Source of the DNA: an uncultured Spirochaetaceae bacterium
GTDB taxonomy: Bacteria > Spirochaetota > Spirochaetia > Sphaerochaetales > Sphaerochaetaceae
Reading direction: 5' to 3'
NCBI GenBank assembly: GCA_947630635.1
Contig: CANRIJ010000002.1
Span: forward strand, 1-36,328
DNA: 36,328 nucleotides
The position numbers were made by a program, and so were the translations under genes. The notes under the pieces are model-generated. The model had not been told where the DNA came from and ran no database searches. It saw only the letters and a program-made list of their open reading frames with translations. Position 1 is the stretch's first letter, and every line of letters starts with the position of its first letter. This document shows positions 1 through 9,188 of the stretch, piece after piece.

Positions 1-15
1 CCCTTTATAAAGAGG

Positions 16-912
16 TCATAGGATGCCATATTCTGCATAGCTCCTATATACCGCATTTTCAACCAATCTCGTCAGATCGATATAATTTCCCCTCTTAGTT
101 GAGAAAATCAAGGCTCCCTTCAAATCCTCTATATCATCCTTCCTAAGAGAAGGCATGAGATATCCATTTCGAACGAGCTCGATTGAGAGAATCAGCGTTG
201 AGAAGAGAAAGTCGCTCTTCTTCAGTGGATTTATTCTCAGAAGCTCTCCAAATAGGAGAATGGCACCAGTTATGCCATTGAGAGAGCTCCATGAGAGCTC
301 GTATTGATACATCATAGACTCAATCTCATCTCCCACGCTGACATCCTCTTCGTCTCGTCTCTGATACTTAGGAGCTCTCTTATCATCAAAGACCGCCTCA
401 TCTTTCCAGATTCCCTGAAAGAGCCTCTCCCGAAGCTCCCTTAACCTCAAATCAGAGAGCTTTTCGCCTTTTTTGAAATAGGCGTTTAAGAGATATGCGT
501 AATTTGATATTAGTATATGGCTCTTTAGCGAGAGGCTATCATCAATATCGCCTCTTAAGACCTTTAGAATGCTCTCTTTTGAAATATTCTCTCCGTCGAG
601 TGAGAATGCACACTCCAAAAGCGAGGAAACGACACTGTCAAATGCCTCTTTGTCAGAGATGAAGGCCTCCTCAGAGAGCCTTTCTCTTAGTGCCTCGCAT
701 CTATTTATGTCGCTCTGCCCGACTCTAATGTCATAGCTTTTGAGTCTTCTGAGTCTCCTTCCATCCCTGGGGCGTGGAGCATCCTCTGGGATCATCCAAG
801 TCCAATTGGTCTTAATTGCCCCATCTATTCTTCCATCCGAGCAGAGAACTCTGATTCTCCTGCCTGAAATATTCCACCTGTCGGATGCTTCCTTAACGCT
901 TAGATACCTCAT
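16..912 (-). CDS. HTH DNA-binding protein with degenerate Fic-like domain
   Basis: 298 aa. Residues 3-50 form an excisionase/MerR-like helix-turn-helix (YLSVKEASDRW, then RRIRVLCSDGRI and WMIPEDA), the type found at the N-terminus of some bacterial DNA-binding Fic-family proteins. The rest has the order of a Fic protein: a segment like the inhibitory helix (S104-L-D-G-E108-N109, fitting (S/T)xxxE(G/N)), then helices around 134-168, then the region where HPFxxGNGRxxR should lie, and a typical Fic ending (LVRNGYLMP, about 247-254, and a C-terminal helix). The catalytic motif is destroyed: residues 228-239 read NPLKKSDFLFST, so the His, both Gly, Asn and both Arg are lost. I infer a regulator built on a dead Fic fold, not an AMP transferase. 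The start has no SD; a -10 lies 6 nt upstream. The fold assignment is by eye and moderately certain. Confidence 0.7.
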   Translation of the reverse strand: MRYLSVKEASDRWNISGRRIRVLCSDGRIDGAIKTNWTWMIPEDAPRPRDGRRLRRLKSYDIRVGQSDINRCEALRERLSEEAFISDKEAFDSVVSSLLECAFSLDGENISKESILKVLRGDIDDSLSLKSHILISNYAYLLNAYFKKGEKLSDLRLRELRERLFQGIWKDEAVFDDKRAPKYQRRDEEDVSVGDEIESMMYQYELSWSSLNGITGAILLFGELLRINPLKKSDFLFSTLILSIELVRNGYLMPSLRKDDIEDLKGALIFSTKRGNYIDLTRLVENAVYRSYAEYGIL

Positions 913-918
913 AGTGTG

Positions 919-947
919 ATTTTGATGTTTAAAGGGGCATACTTCAA
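919..947 (-). promoter_or_regulatory. Sigma70-like promoter of the Fic-like gene, leaderless
   Basis: Read on the minus strand: -35 TTGAAG (942-947), 17-nt spacer, -10 CAAAAT (919-924), then only 6 nt to the ATG at 912. No SD is present, so the transcript would start at or next to the start codon. Confidence 0.5.
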
Positions 948-1035
948 TAAATCAAAAGCAAATAATTCGAAATTTTCCGATATAAACGCTTTTCGATATA
1001 TCTCAAAAGGGTGTTTTTATTCATAATAGCCCTTT

Positions 1036-2325
1036 GTGGCTACAGATAGATATGACGCAATTATAGTTGGTTCGGGTCCGGCGGGAATGGGAGCGGCATT
1101 CTCGCTCGTGGAGAATAAGAAAGACATATCGATTCTGATGATCGATAAGTCCCCTGTGTCTACAGGCGGCATGCGAAATGACTGCAAGATGAACTTCACC
1201 TTCCCGATAGGCTTTCCTGAGGAGTATTGGACTGAGGATGAGGCGAATAAGTACCTTGATATAGTCTCAGATAAGCTAAAGCCCAGGATTTTTCCAAAAG
1301 AGAATATCAAAACATACCAAGAGAGGGCAAAGAGGCTCGATTCATCGCTGTTGGAAATCAAACAAACTCATCTCGGAACCGACGGCGGACTCAGTCTCAT
1401 AAAGGAGCTCTTAAAAGAACTTGAGCGTAGGAATGTAACGCTCTCTCTTGGAGAAGAAGCTCTGTCAATTGATGGAAATAACAGGATTCTCCACACAAAT
1501 AAGAGGGATATCCTTTTCAAGAGCATACTCATTGCACCAGGAAGACAGGGCTTCTCATTCCTGCAGGATCTGATGCACGAGCTTGATATTCCCTACATGG
1601 ACAATATAGTGGATATCGGAATCAGAGTTGAGACAAGACTTGAGCACTATCCAATTGTCAAAGACTACTACGACCCCAAGTTCTATTTTCCAGAGAAGGT
1701 CAGAACATTCTGCACCAATAGCGGAAACGCACATGTGGTAAAGGAAAAGTACCAAACCAAGCGCGGTGATATCTGGTACTCGGTTAATGGACACGCATAC
1801 AGCAAAGATGAGAAAAAGGACAATGGCTTAGTGAACTTCGCAATGCTTAAGACCGTCAAATTCACAGAGCCCCTTGCAAGCGGCCAGGATTTTGCAGAGC
1901 ACCTCGGAGTAATGGCTGCGATGATGGGAGGGGGAAAGCCCCTTATGCAGAGAGTCGGAGACTTCAGGATGGGAAGAAGAAGCAAGCTATCTACATTCAA
2001 TGACGATCTATACGATTTTGAGCCATCATTAAGAGACTGCTGCCCATCAGATATATCGCTTGCGATGCCATCTAAGATTCTGAGATACATATGGGCTGCA
2101 ATGAAGAAACTGGACACAATAGTGCCAGGAATTCTCCATCCATCAACCATCATGTATTACCCAGAGATCAAACTCTATGCGAATAAACCGCAGTACCTAG
2201 ATAACCATTTCCAGGTGAAGGAAGGCATCTTCTTCGCAGGCGATGGCGCTGGAACATCAAGAGGTATTACAGGAGCTTGGGCATCTGGAATAAGAGCCTC
2301 TGAAGGCATGGACGAGTATGTTTAA
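1036..2325 (+). CDS. FAD-dependent dehydrogenase (COG2509-like)
   Basis: 429 aa. The N-terminus is a Rossmann dinucleotide-binding site (IVGSGPAGMGAAFSL, about 10-24), followed by an acidic-ended strand (LMIDKSP) and a GGMRND segment. The C-terminus has the second FAD-contacting motif (GIFFAGDGAGTSRGITGAWASG). This matches the uncharacterised FAD-dependent dehydrogenases related to geranylgeranyl-reductase-like and electron-transfer flavoproteins; the substrate is unknown. The GTG start is the only sensible one, because an in-frame TAG lies three codons upstream. There is no good SD; a CATAAT -10 at 1022-1027 ends 8 nt before it, as in other near-leaderless genes here. It diverges from the Fic-like gene across 123 nt. 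Confidence 0.8.
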   Translation: MATDRYDAIIVGSGPAGMGAAFSLVENKKDISILMIDKSPVSTGGMRNDCKMNFTFPIGFPEEYWTEDEANKYLDIVSDKLKPRIFPKENIKTYQERAKRLDSSLLEIKQTHLGTDGGLSLIKELLKELERRNVTLSLGEEALSIDGNNRILHTNKRDILFKSILIAPGRQGFSFLQDLMHELDIPYMDNIVDIGIRVETRLEHYPIVKDYYDPKFYFPEKVRTFCTNSGNAHVVKEKYQTKRGDIWYSVNGHAYSKDEKKDNGLVNFAMLKTVKFTEPLASGQDFAEHLGVMAAMMGGGKPLMQRVGDFRMGRRSKLSTFNDDLYDFEPSLRDCCPSDISLAMPSKILRYIWAAMKKLDTIVPGILHPSTIMYYPEIKLYANKPQYLDNHFQVKEGIFFAGDGAGTSRGITGAWASGIRASEGMDEYV

Positions 2326-2409
2326 TTTCTATGAAATAAACTTTAGTCTAAGAAACATAGGAAATTAAGTCTTATTAATGATGCAGAGCCAAAGTGAGGT
2401 CAAATAAAG

Positions 2410-3432
2410 ATGGCATCCAATGATTTGATATCAGTCATCATTCCAACGTATAACCCCAAAGAAGAAGAGCTTGAAATGGCCTTAAAAAGCGTTGTCTCTC
2501 AAGAAAAAGACGTAAATATTGAAGTGTTGATCATTGATGAGGGCTCTGATGGGGAGCATGCAAAGACTATTGAGGACGTCTGCTCGAAATACCAATGTGC
2601 CAGGATCATCAAGAAACTCCATAGCGGAGTTTCCCAATCTCGAAACTTGGGGATGAAAGAAGCAAAAGTATCCTATCTAATCTTCATGGATGCAGACGAT
2701 ACAATTGATGAAGGCTCCTACAAGAAAATACTAAACGAATTCAATAAAGACAGAAAGCTTGACGTTGTTGAATTCGGATTCAAAAAATCAGAGGATTCCA
2801 AAATTTAACCCTACTACAAGACCAAAGAACCTATAGTTTTATCTGATTCTGATATACTTGGCTCAAAATATGTAACTGGCAACGTTTGTTTCAAGATGTT
2901 CAAGATAAGTCCTGAAAAGCCGCTGCCCAGATTCAAAGAAGACAGATGGCTCCTAGAAGATGGGATATGGAAACTCGAAACGCTTAAGATTCCTAGAAAA
3001 ACATTGGTTATGCCTGAAATCTTTTATACCTATTACATTCGAAGCAGCAGCACATGCTACAATCCAAATACAGTCTTAGAGAAAGAAAAAGAAAACTATA
3101 GTGCATTCCCAATAGCAATAGATATAGCAAAGCAAATAGGAAAAGAGACCACAAGCAATATTGTTGAAAGGTATCTATCATTTATTTCGAGAAGCTATTG
3201 TTTTTGGAAATTTGATTACAAAGGCGACAAGAAGATCAAAAAAGAGCATCTTAAAGCCAATAAAAACATGGCGAAACGCATTATATCCATCATCCCTAAA
3301 AAGGAAATTAAAGATACCTATCTGAAAAATAATCTCTATCCTCTTTTCATGCTTTTGAACCCTTTTACAAAGAGGGCAAAACTTAGCAAAGTCATGGACG
3401 TATCCGATTCTCTCTACCAAGAAATCGACTAA
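2410..3432 (+). pseudogene. GT2 glycosyltransferase broken by an in-frame TAA
   Basis: One reading frame runs from ATG 2410 (SD GAGG about 9 nt upstream) to 3432, interrupted only by TAA at 2806-2808. The first part (132 aa) is the GT-A N-terminal half of a family 2 glycosyltransferase: SVIIPTYNP, the nucleotide-binding acidic strand (LIIDEGSD) and the DxD-like FMDADDTID. Directly after the stop, in the same frame, the acceptor half continues (KEDRWLLEDGIWKLETL, FYTYYIRSSST). About 340 codons in total matches the intact 344-aa paralogue at 19233-20267, and the C-terminal tails are close: FDYKGDKKIKKE against FDFKGDKKTKKE, and LLNPFTKRA against LFHPFTKKA. One base change would restore the frame. 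It is probably a recent pseudogene; a sequencing error, strain-level on/off variation or readthrough remain possible. Confidence 0.85.
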
Positions 3433-3477
3433 TAATAAGAAATTAATGTTGTTTTGCTGATTTTATAAAGAAGGATT

Positions 3478-5295
3478 CTATCTCAATTCATCCTTCAAAG
3501 CCTCAAGGAGAATGTCATTGTCTTCCTTTTGTCTGATTGCCAAACGAATGAACTCTTTCCTCTCTTTATTGACTTTCGGAGTCAGATCTTTAATGAGAAT
3601 GTCGTGTTTAACTAACAATCGCTTTGTTAACTCACATGCAGTAATGCCATTTTTTATCTCAACCATAAAATAATTTGCCTCTGACGGTATTACCCTCAAA
3701 GCCTTATTATCCCCAAGCATGCTAGCAAAACGCCTCCTTTCCGCTCGGAATCTTACAAGCGACTTCCTATAGTCTTTCTCATACTTCTCAAAGATCTGCA
3801 TAAAGAACTCTGCAAATGAATTGATGTTCCATATGGAAACATCCTTCTTCAATTTCATAATCATATCCTTGTTTCCCGAGGCCAAAACACCCAAGCGAAG
3901 ACCGGGTACTCCATAGGATTTGGAAATGCTCTTCATTACATACAAAAAGCTTGTGCCATCCAAAAGACCTTGATTGATAAGCGTATTGTTTTCTTCCTCT
4001 GCAAAGTCGGAAAATGATTCGTCGACAATTAGATTTATGCTTTTTCCTTCTGCCCACTCTATCAAGCTCAGTAGATCTTTCTTTGGAATATAATTCCCAG
4101 TAGGATTATCAGGATTAATCAAAACAAGACTTTTGATTTCCTTGTCGCCAAAGAAATCAATGAGATCCTGAGCACTATAGGAAAAATCATCATTGTCAGG
4201 AAAATAGGAGATAATCTCAGATTTATCATACCTGTTGGAATACTCTTCGAAGGTTGGCTTCACGATTCCTATCTTTCCATCAAGCCTCTCCATCAAGGCC
4301 TTGATTAACTCTGCCGCACCATTTCCAACAACAATATTCTCCTCATGTACCTCAAAATTCTTAGATGCCAGTAGTGAATTCACCTTCATGCCAGATGGAT
4401 ACTCAGTAAGAAGCTTAGAAAAGCCTGCCTTCATCTCGTCTATGAGTTTTTTCGGAGGGAAATATGGATTCACGAGATAGCAGAAATCAATAAGATTCGG
4501 ATAGCGCCAATACCCACCATATCGACTTTGAAGAAGCTTAACCTTCTTTTCCTTATTTGAGGAAAATAGAGTTTCGGCTATGTCTAGATCTTGAGCATCA
4601 TCAATCTCATACCATTTCTGGCCATCAAGTCGTTTTGCCTTAATTTTAGGCTCATTGAGCATAGTGATGACCTTCAATACCTGCTCGTAATACTCATTGT
4701 TCCCAAGTGCCTTTGAATACGCCTCTAAGAAAGGAACATAGTAGGTATTCGAGAAATCCTTTGAGAATTTATATATATTCACAGTTTTGAAATACTTATC
4801 TATCTCATAAAAATGGAATGACCCACCACCATCAATAAAAGCCTCAATATCATCACCTTCAGTTAGTTTTACGCAAGTGCCATCCATCCAGCTTTGATAT
4901 TTATCAACCAAGACAAGCGTTTCAGTCGGATCATCTAGCAATGAAGTTATTAGAGAATCCTCAAAAATCAAATCCGATTCAAAGAGAAGAGTATCATCTT
5001 CGCATAGATAATCCTTTGCCAAAAACAGCGAATAGATATTATTGGTTTTGTCATATATAGGGTTATTGATAAACACAATGGGAGTCTTGATATCAAGTGT
5101 TTCGATATAATCAATCAGCTTCTGTCCTTCATATCCCACAACAACAACTATTCGCGATAGATGCTGTTCTTCTATCTGATGAAGCATTCTATCAATAAGA
5201 GTTACGCCATCAACCTTGACCATGCACTTGGTATTATGCTCTGTCAATTCCTTAAGCCTTCGCCCCATGCCTGCTGCCAGAATAATTGCCTGCAT
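3478..5295 (-). CDS. LicC-like nucleotidyltransferase fused to PLP aminotransferase-fold domain
   Basis: 605 aa from the ATG at 5295, chosen because AGGAGA lies 7 nt upstream; a TTG 24 nt further upstream is less likely. Residues 1-245 are a sugar/choline-phosphate nucleotidyltransferase: LAAGMGRRLKELTEHNTK (6-23), an acidic ESD motif (106-108) and WYEIDDAQDLDIAE (228-241), as in LicC-type CTP:phosphocholine cytidylyltransferases. Residues 255-605 are a fold-type I class I/II PLP enzyme like HisC or CobD: NPDNPTG (394-400), cofactor Asp in VDESF (D425), Schiff-base Lys in SISKSYG (K459) and the substrate Arg in GLRLG (R467). Related didomain proteins in treponemes activate amino-alcohol or aminophosphonate head groups with CTP. 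With two licD genes nearby, glycan decoration is the likely role. Whether the PLP half transaminates or decarboxylates cannot be told from sequence. It converges on the broken GT2. Confidence 0.85.
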   Translation of the reverse strand: MQAIILAAGMGRRLKELTEHNTKCMVKVDGVTLIDRMLHQIEEQHLSRIVVVVGYEGQKLIDYIETLDIKTPIVFINNPIYDKTNNIYSLFLAKDYLCEDDTLLFESDLIFEDSLITSLLDDPTETLVLVDKYQSWMDGTCVKLTEGDDIEAFIDGGGSFHFYEIDKYFKTVNIYKFSKDFSNTYYVPFLEAYSKALGNNEYYEQVLKVITMLNEPKIKAKRLDGQKWYEIDDAQDLDIAETLFSSNKEKKVKLLQSRYGGYWRYPNLIDFCYLVNPYFPPKKLIDEMKAGFSKLLTEYPSGMKVNSLLASKNFEVHEENIVVGNGAAELIKALMERLDGKIGIVKPTFEEYSNRYDKSEIISYFPDNDDFSYSAQDLIDFFGDKEIKSLVLINPDNPTGNYIPKKDLLSLIEWAEGKSINLIVDESFSDFAEEENNTLINQGLLDGTSFLYVMKSISKSYGVPGLRLGVLASGNKDMIMKLKKDVSIWNINSFAEFFMQIFEKYEKDYRKSLVRFRAERRRFASMLGDNKALRVIPSEANYFMVEIKNGITACELTKRLLVKHDILIKDLTPKVNKERKEFIRLAIRQKEDNDILLEALKDELR

Positions 5296-5382
5296 ACTAT
5301 CTCTCCTGCCAACTAACAATAACTAATCATGCTACACAAAATCTATCTTACTAACTTTTCAGATTGCTTAATTGAAAATTAT

Positions 5383-6168
5383 CTACAGCCTAAAATCAAA
5401 ATTCCTATTTATAAAAGAAATCGCCAGTTCCATCCAAGGCTGCACTGCCTCTTCCTCATTTCCAGTCTCTCTCCTTCCAAGGCAAAGACCATGTGATCCC
5501 CTATCAAATATATGAAGCTCAAATGGAATTCCTCCCTTTGTAAGCTCAGAGGCAAGCGCCAATGAATTCTGGACAGAGACTGATCTATCTGTGCATGTAT
5601 GCCAAATGAATGTCGGCGGAAAAGAGGTATCTATATTCTTCAAGACATCATAATACTTAATAAGACGCCTGCTACCACCGGTAAGGTTCTCAACAGACTT
5701 TTCATGGGCATCGCTTCCAGAGACAAGGATCACAGGGTAGCAGAGAAGCATCAAATCGGGCCTTATATATCCAAATTCCTCTGGATGAGATGCATAGGAG
5801 GCAGCTAGGTGCCCTCCTGCAGAGAATCCCATGAGCGCTATTTTTCTATCATCTATATCCAAGCTCTCACTATCGCTCTTAATTAGAGCCATTGCCTCTT
5901 TAAGCTCTTCACTGGGAGAGCTTATGTCTATCTTTTCTCTGGTAACCGAATAAAGAAGAACAAAGACCTGGTAGCCAGATGCAAAGAGAGGAAATACAAC
6001 AGGATCCTGCTCTCTAGGAGAAAGGTGGCTATAGCCGCCTCCTGGCAATACAATAATGCATGGCCTCTTTCTATAGCCTTTCTCATTGGAATATGGCGAA
6101 AGATCCTCATGAATGTATCCTTTTAGCTCCGCTTCGCCTTTGCCGACTTTATAAGACACGCATCTCAT
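5383..6168 (-). CDS. Alpha/beta-hydrolase, acetylesterase-like
   Basis: 261 aa, a normal length for the BD-FAE/Aes-like esterase group. It shows the oxyanion segment IIVLPGGGYSHLS, the nucleophile elbow GFSAGGH, a candidate acid in WHTCTDRSV and the catalytic His in DRGSHGLCLG. There is no signal peptide, so it is cytoplasmic. Family members remove acetyl or other acyl groups from sugars or small esters; here a role in trimming or recycling the surface glycan is only inferred from its neighbours. It lies downstream of, and on the same strand as, nothing obvious: the LicC-like gene follows it 87 nt away. The start has no SD, but a perfect TATAAT ends 7 nt before the ATG. Confidence 0.8.
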   Translation of the reverse strand: MRCVSYKVGKGEAELKGYIHEDLSPYSNEKGYRKRPCIIVLPGGGYSHLSPREQDPVVFPLFASGYQVFVLLYSVTREKIDISSPSEELKEAMALIKSDSESLDIDDRKIALMGFSAGGHLAASYASHPEEFGYIRPDLMLLCYPVILVSGSDAHEKSVENLTGGSRRLIKYYDVLKNIDTSFPPTFIWHTCTDRSVSVQNSLALASELTKGGIPFELHIFDRGSHGLCLGRRETGNEEEAVQPWMELAISFINRNFDFRL

Positions 6169-6175
6169 AGCGATG

Positions 6176-6181
6176 ATTATA
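6176..6181 (-). promoter_or_regulatory. -10 TATAAT of the esterase gene, leaderless spacing
   Basis: On the minus strand a consensus TATAAT (6176-6181) is separated from the ATG at 6168 by 7 nt. The -35 is weak (TGCAAA-like at 17-nt spacing). It shares a 94-nt divergent region with the Wzi-like gene. Confidence 0.5.
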
Positions 6182-6262
6182 TTTGAAAAAGATGTTTATT
6201 TGCATCCGATAGCCCATTTGAGTTTGTTTTAAAGACAATTATCAAATACACTCTAATCACTC

Positions 6263-8164
6263 ATGAAAAGAAGGCTTTTATCGATACTAATCGTCTTATT
6301 TGCATCTTGCTCGCTATTTTCTGCGAATCTGCAGAAAACATATAACATGACCGATGAAATATGGATAAAGGCGAATAGACTTAGCAGAACAGCCGGCAGA
6401 CTGGGACCAGAGCCAGTTTCACCTACGACTGGAGCTGCAATACTCCAAGCACTTGAGAGGCTGGATTACGGCTCTCTTACACAAAAAGAAAAGAACATCT
6501 ATGACGAAATTAAAGAAGAACTGACAGCAGACCCAAACCTTCATTTCAATTCTAAATACATAGACTTAAACTTAGAGGTATATCTAAATCCGGAGTTCTA
6601 TTACTTCAATAACACAAAAGACACCTATTATTATGAGTTTTTCAAAAACTATAATAAGCAGCCATCTTTTGCATCAATTAAGGGCGAAGCCTCTTTTGGA
6701 GACATGCTTTACATGTATCTAGGGTACACTCTCAAAGATGCGCCTTTTTACTTTGGCTATAACGATAATGGCGATGTTACAAGAGGAGAGCTATTCTATA
6801 GATTCACTAATTTTGCATTCATACTGCATCCAGATCCTTCCGGGAAATGGTATTTCATCAATAAATGGGAAAATGGAAGAGGCTATCTATTCATAAACAA
6901 CTATAGGCCAATACTCTTCGGAACCTCAATTGGCAATGAATATATGAACCTTTTTCTAGGACAGGCTCCGCATTCGTTGGGATCTGGAAAGATAGGAAAT
7001 ATGACGATTTCAGACTCCTTTCAATTCCAACACGTTGCCCTCTTCTCTGTTTTCACTGGAATCGTATCCTATAACCTGTCTATCACCTCATTTGATAATT
7101 TCGAAAAAATGCTCCCATATAATGGAAGCCTAGGAACCTCTTCCACATCAAATAACAGTCTCACGCTCAATGGAGACCATCAAATAAGATCGATTAGCCG
7201 TTTTGCCTTCAATCTCTTCAATAGAGCAAGACTGACTATTGAAACCGGCGCGCTTATGGTAACAAACTCCTTTGATTGGAGAATATTCCTGCCTATAGCC
7301 ATTCCACACAATTGGGGCAATAACAAAGAAAACATGATCCTGACTCAGGCAGATGAGGCAAATAACATTCTCACAATAGCCCTTGATTATACCCCGATAA
7401 AAAATCTCAGCTTCAATTTGCAGCTCACGTCCGACCAGTTTATGGTCTATGGAGAATCAGGAGGAGGAAGACCAAATGCTCTTGGGCTTCTATTCAACAC
7501 TACTTATACATTTGACTTGAAAGACTGGGGCTATATGGATCTCTGGGGTGAATTCTACTATTCAACGCCATATCTCTATCTGAACACAAAATATACTGTT
7601 GATTGGGATAGAATTAACCTAGATTCTGAGGAAGGCACTCTATCTCAAAGCCAAGTCACTCAAATTGAAGCATATGCTGAAAAAGACGATTGGGCGTCAC
7701 TTGCTGAATACTTTCCTCAATATCTAATTAAGAATTACCGCTACGACTGGATTGTAGGATATGGATATGACAGAAATAGCGCCTCTGACTTTAATTATTC
7801 TGGATATCCTTACGGCCCCGATACCATCGCTGGAGCAATAGGCTTAGAATGGGATTCCTACAAAGAATGGAAAGCCGGATTGAACATAATCTACAAAGTA
7901 CATGGATCTAAGGGCTATCAATATGCAACCAATAGCAATCAAAACATGGACAACACAAATGGAGAGAACATGAATGCCACTACTCCAACCGGAATTCCTG
8001 AACATACTTTCCAATTTATCATTGAAAGTGAGTATAAGCTAAATAAGCATTTGGAATTCACAGCATCGCTCTCTAATTCAAGCATTTGGAACTACCACAA
8101 TGAGAAGGGAGCATTTAAGGATTACATTCAGACTGCCATTGGAATGAAGTGGACTATTTTCTAA
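6263..8164 (+). CDS. Wzi-like outer-membrane beta-barrel protein
   Basis: 633 aa with a signal peptide (basic MKRR, hydrophobic core, cleavage near LFSA-N, residue 21). The opening of the mature protein (IWIKANRLSRTAGRLGPEPVSPTTGAAILQALERLD, split here for reading into about residues 32-68, then LTQKEKNIYDEIKEEL) resembles the N-terminal plug of capsule-assembly Wzi-family proteins. The remainder is rich in alternating aromatic and polar strands with Asn/Tyr/Trp-rich turns, as expected for an 18-strand-type barrel, and it ends in a Trp/Phe-containing strand (GMKWTIF). Wzi anchors capsule to the outer membrane, so a comparable job for the glycan made here is a reasonable inference. A TTGTTT-17-TACACT promoter (6224-6252) places the transcript start within a few nt of the ATG. 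A Cys in the signal (FASC) could suggest a lipoprotein, but the later Ala site fits better. Confidence 0.6.
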   Translation: MKRRLLSILIVLFASCSLFSANLQKTYNMTDEIWIKANRLSRTAGRLGPEPVSPTTGAAILQALERLDYGSLTQKEKNIYDEIKEELTADPNLHFNSKYIDLNLEVYLNPEFYYFNNTKDTYYYEFFKNYNKQPSFASIKGEASFGDMLYMYLGYTLKDAPFYFGYNDNGDVTRGELFYRFTNFAFILHPDPSGKWYFINKWENGRGYLFINNYRPILFGTSIGNEYMNLFLGQAPHSLGSGKIGNMTISDSFQFQHVALFSVFTGIVSYNLSITSFDNFEKMLPYNGSLGTSSTSNNSLTLNGDHQIRSISRFAFNLFNRARLTIETGALMVTNSFDWRIFLPIAIPHNWGNNKENMILTQADEANNILTIALDYTPIKNLSFNLQLTSDQFMVYGESGGGRPNALGLLFNTTYTFDLKDWGYMDLWGEFYYSTPYLYLNTKYTVDWDRINLDSEEGTLSQSQVTQIEAYAEKDDWASLAEYFPQYLIKNYRYDWIVGYGYDRNSASDFNYSGYPYGPDTIAGAIGLEWDSYKEWKAGLNIIYKVHGSKGYQYATNSNQNMDNTNGENMNATTPTGIPEHTFQFIIESEYKLNKHLEFTASLSNSSIWNYHNEKGAFKDYIQTAIGMKWTIF

Positions 8165-8227
8165 ATTTTCCCATAAAAAGCAGAGACTGCATTATTCTTG
8201 GAAACCCTTTATACTAAACACTTGATT

Positions 8228-9187
8228 ATGAGTTACGGTTGGTTCGTCAAAAATTGGTTTAGAATCGGTTCTAGAATTTCATGGAAACTCAGCTTTAAGA
8301 CCCTAGGCGGACTCTTATACTTCAATCCAGCCTTTCAAAATGATCGCGTATATAGAATCATCGAATCCAAGCATGAGCTTGTTCTCTCATGGCTCAAAGA
8401 GAGATACCAATATCTTTTAGACAAATACAAAGAAACAAAAGACATTGAAGATCTTAAAGAAGCACCAAAAGAGAGAAAAATATGGATTATGTGGTGGCAA
8501 GGCGAGGAAAATGCACCTATCTTAATTAGAAAATGCATCGAATCCACCAGAAGAAACGCAAACGGCGCTGAAGTTATCGTTATAACTGAAAAAAATTACA
8601 TGGATTGGGTTGATATTCCAAATTACATTATTGAAAAGCACAAAAAAGGAATAATCTCCTTTGCGCAGCTCTCCGACATAATGCGTATTCACCTCATTGC
8701 AAAACATGGGGGACTTTGGCTTGATGCAACAATATGGACAAGTCAGCCAATACCAGACGATATCTTCAAAATGAGATTCTTCACTCCGCACACAAAGCTC
8801 AGAAAAACACCATTTGTGCAAAATGACAGAATGCACTGCTTTATTATGGCAGGTCTTCCTGGGTCCAAGATCATCGAATTTGAAAGAGAGTTCCAAGACA
8901 CTTATTGGAAGGAAAATGATGTAATAATCGACTATTATCTACTCGATTACTCATTAATGCTTGCGTACTACAACATACCAGAGATTAAAAATGAGATCGA
9001 TTCTCTGCCCTATACTAGCGAGACTCTTTACGGACTGGTGGAAGAAATGGATAGACCATATGATAAAGAACGAGTCAACCTGCTTTTGAAAGAGAACGTC
9101 TTCTCAAAGCTAAATCGCTACATCAAATACAAAGAGATATCTAAGAGCAAAGAGACAACATATAAAAAGCTGATTCTAGACAACTAG
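8228..9187 (+). CDS. Caps_synth-family glycosyltransferase (GT32-like)
   Basis: 319 aa. The family pattern is clear: KIWIMWWQGEENAPILIRKCI, then ITEKNYMDW, then FAQLSDIMRIHLIAKHGG followed by the DxD-like LWLDATIW that binds the metal and nucleotide sugar. This is the capsular polysaccharide synthesis (PF05704) type of GT-A transferase. It is cytoplasmic, perhaps membrane-associated through a hydrophobic N-terminus. An upstream TTG at 8198 would give 10 more residues, but the TATACT -10 at 8210-8215 lies between the two starts, favouring the ATG at 8228. A paralogue with the same motifs is at 13063. The stop codon is 1 nt from the convergent stop of the GT-D gene. Donor and acceptor are unknown. 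Confidence 0.8.
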   Translation: MSYGWFVKNWFRIGSRISWKLSFKTLGGLLYFNPAFQNDRVYRIIESKHELVLSWLKERYQYLLDKYKETKDIEDLKEAPKERKIWIMWWQGEENAPILIRKCIESTRRNANGAEVIVITEKNYMDWVDIPNYIIEKHKKGIISFAQLSDIMRIHLIAKHGGLWLDATIWTSQPIPDDIFKMRFFTPHTKLRKTPFVQNDRMHCFIMAGLPGSKIIEFEREFQDTYWKENDVIIDYYLLDYSLMLAYYNIPEIKNEIDSLPYTSETLYGLVEEMDRPYDKERVNLLLKENVFSKLNRYIKYKEISKSKETTYKKLILDN

Positions 9188-9188
9188 G

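Noticed and set aside
2806..2808. Stop-codon reassignment (TAA read as sense)
   Set aside because: Other genes in the window end normally at TAA with conserved C-termini, so a single nonsense mutation is simpler.
6263..6325. Lipoprotein signal on the Wzi-like protein (FASC)
   Set aside because: The -3 residue is Phe and a good signal peptidase I site follows at LFSA; a barrel protein does not need a lipid anchor. Not fully excluded.
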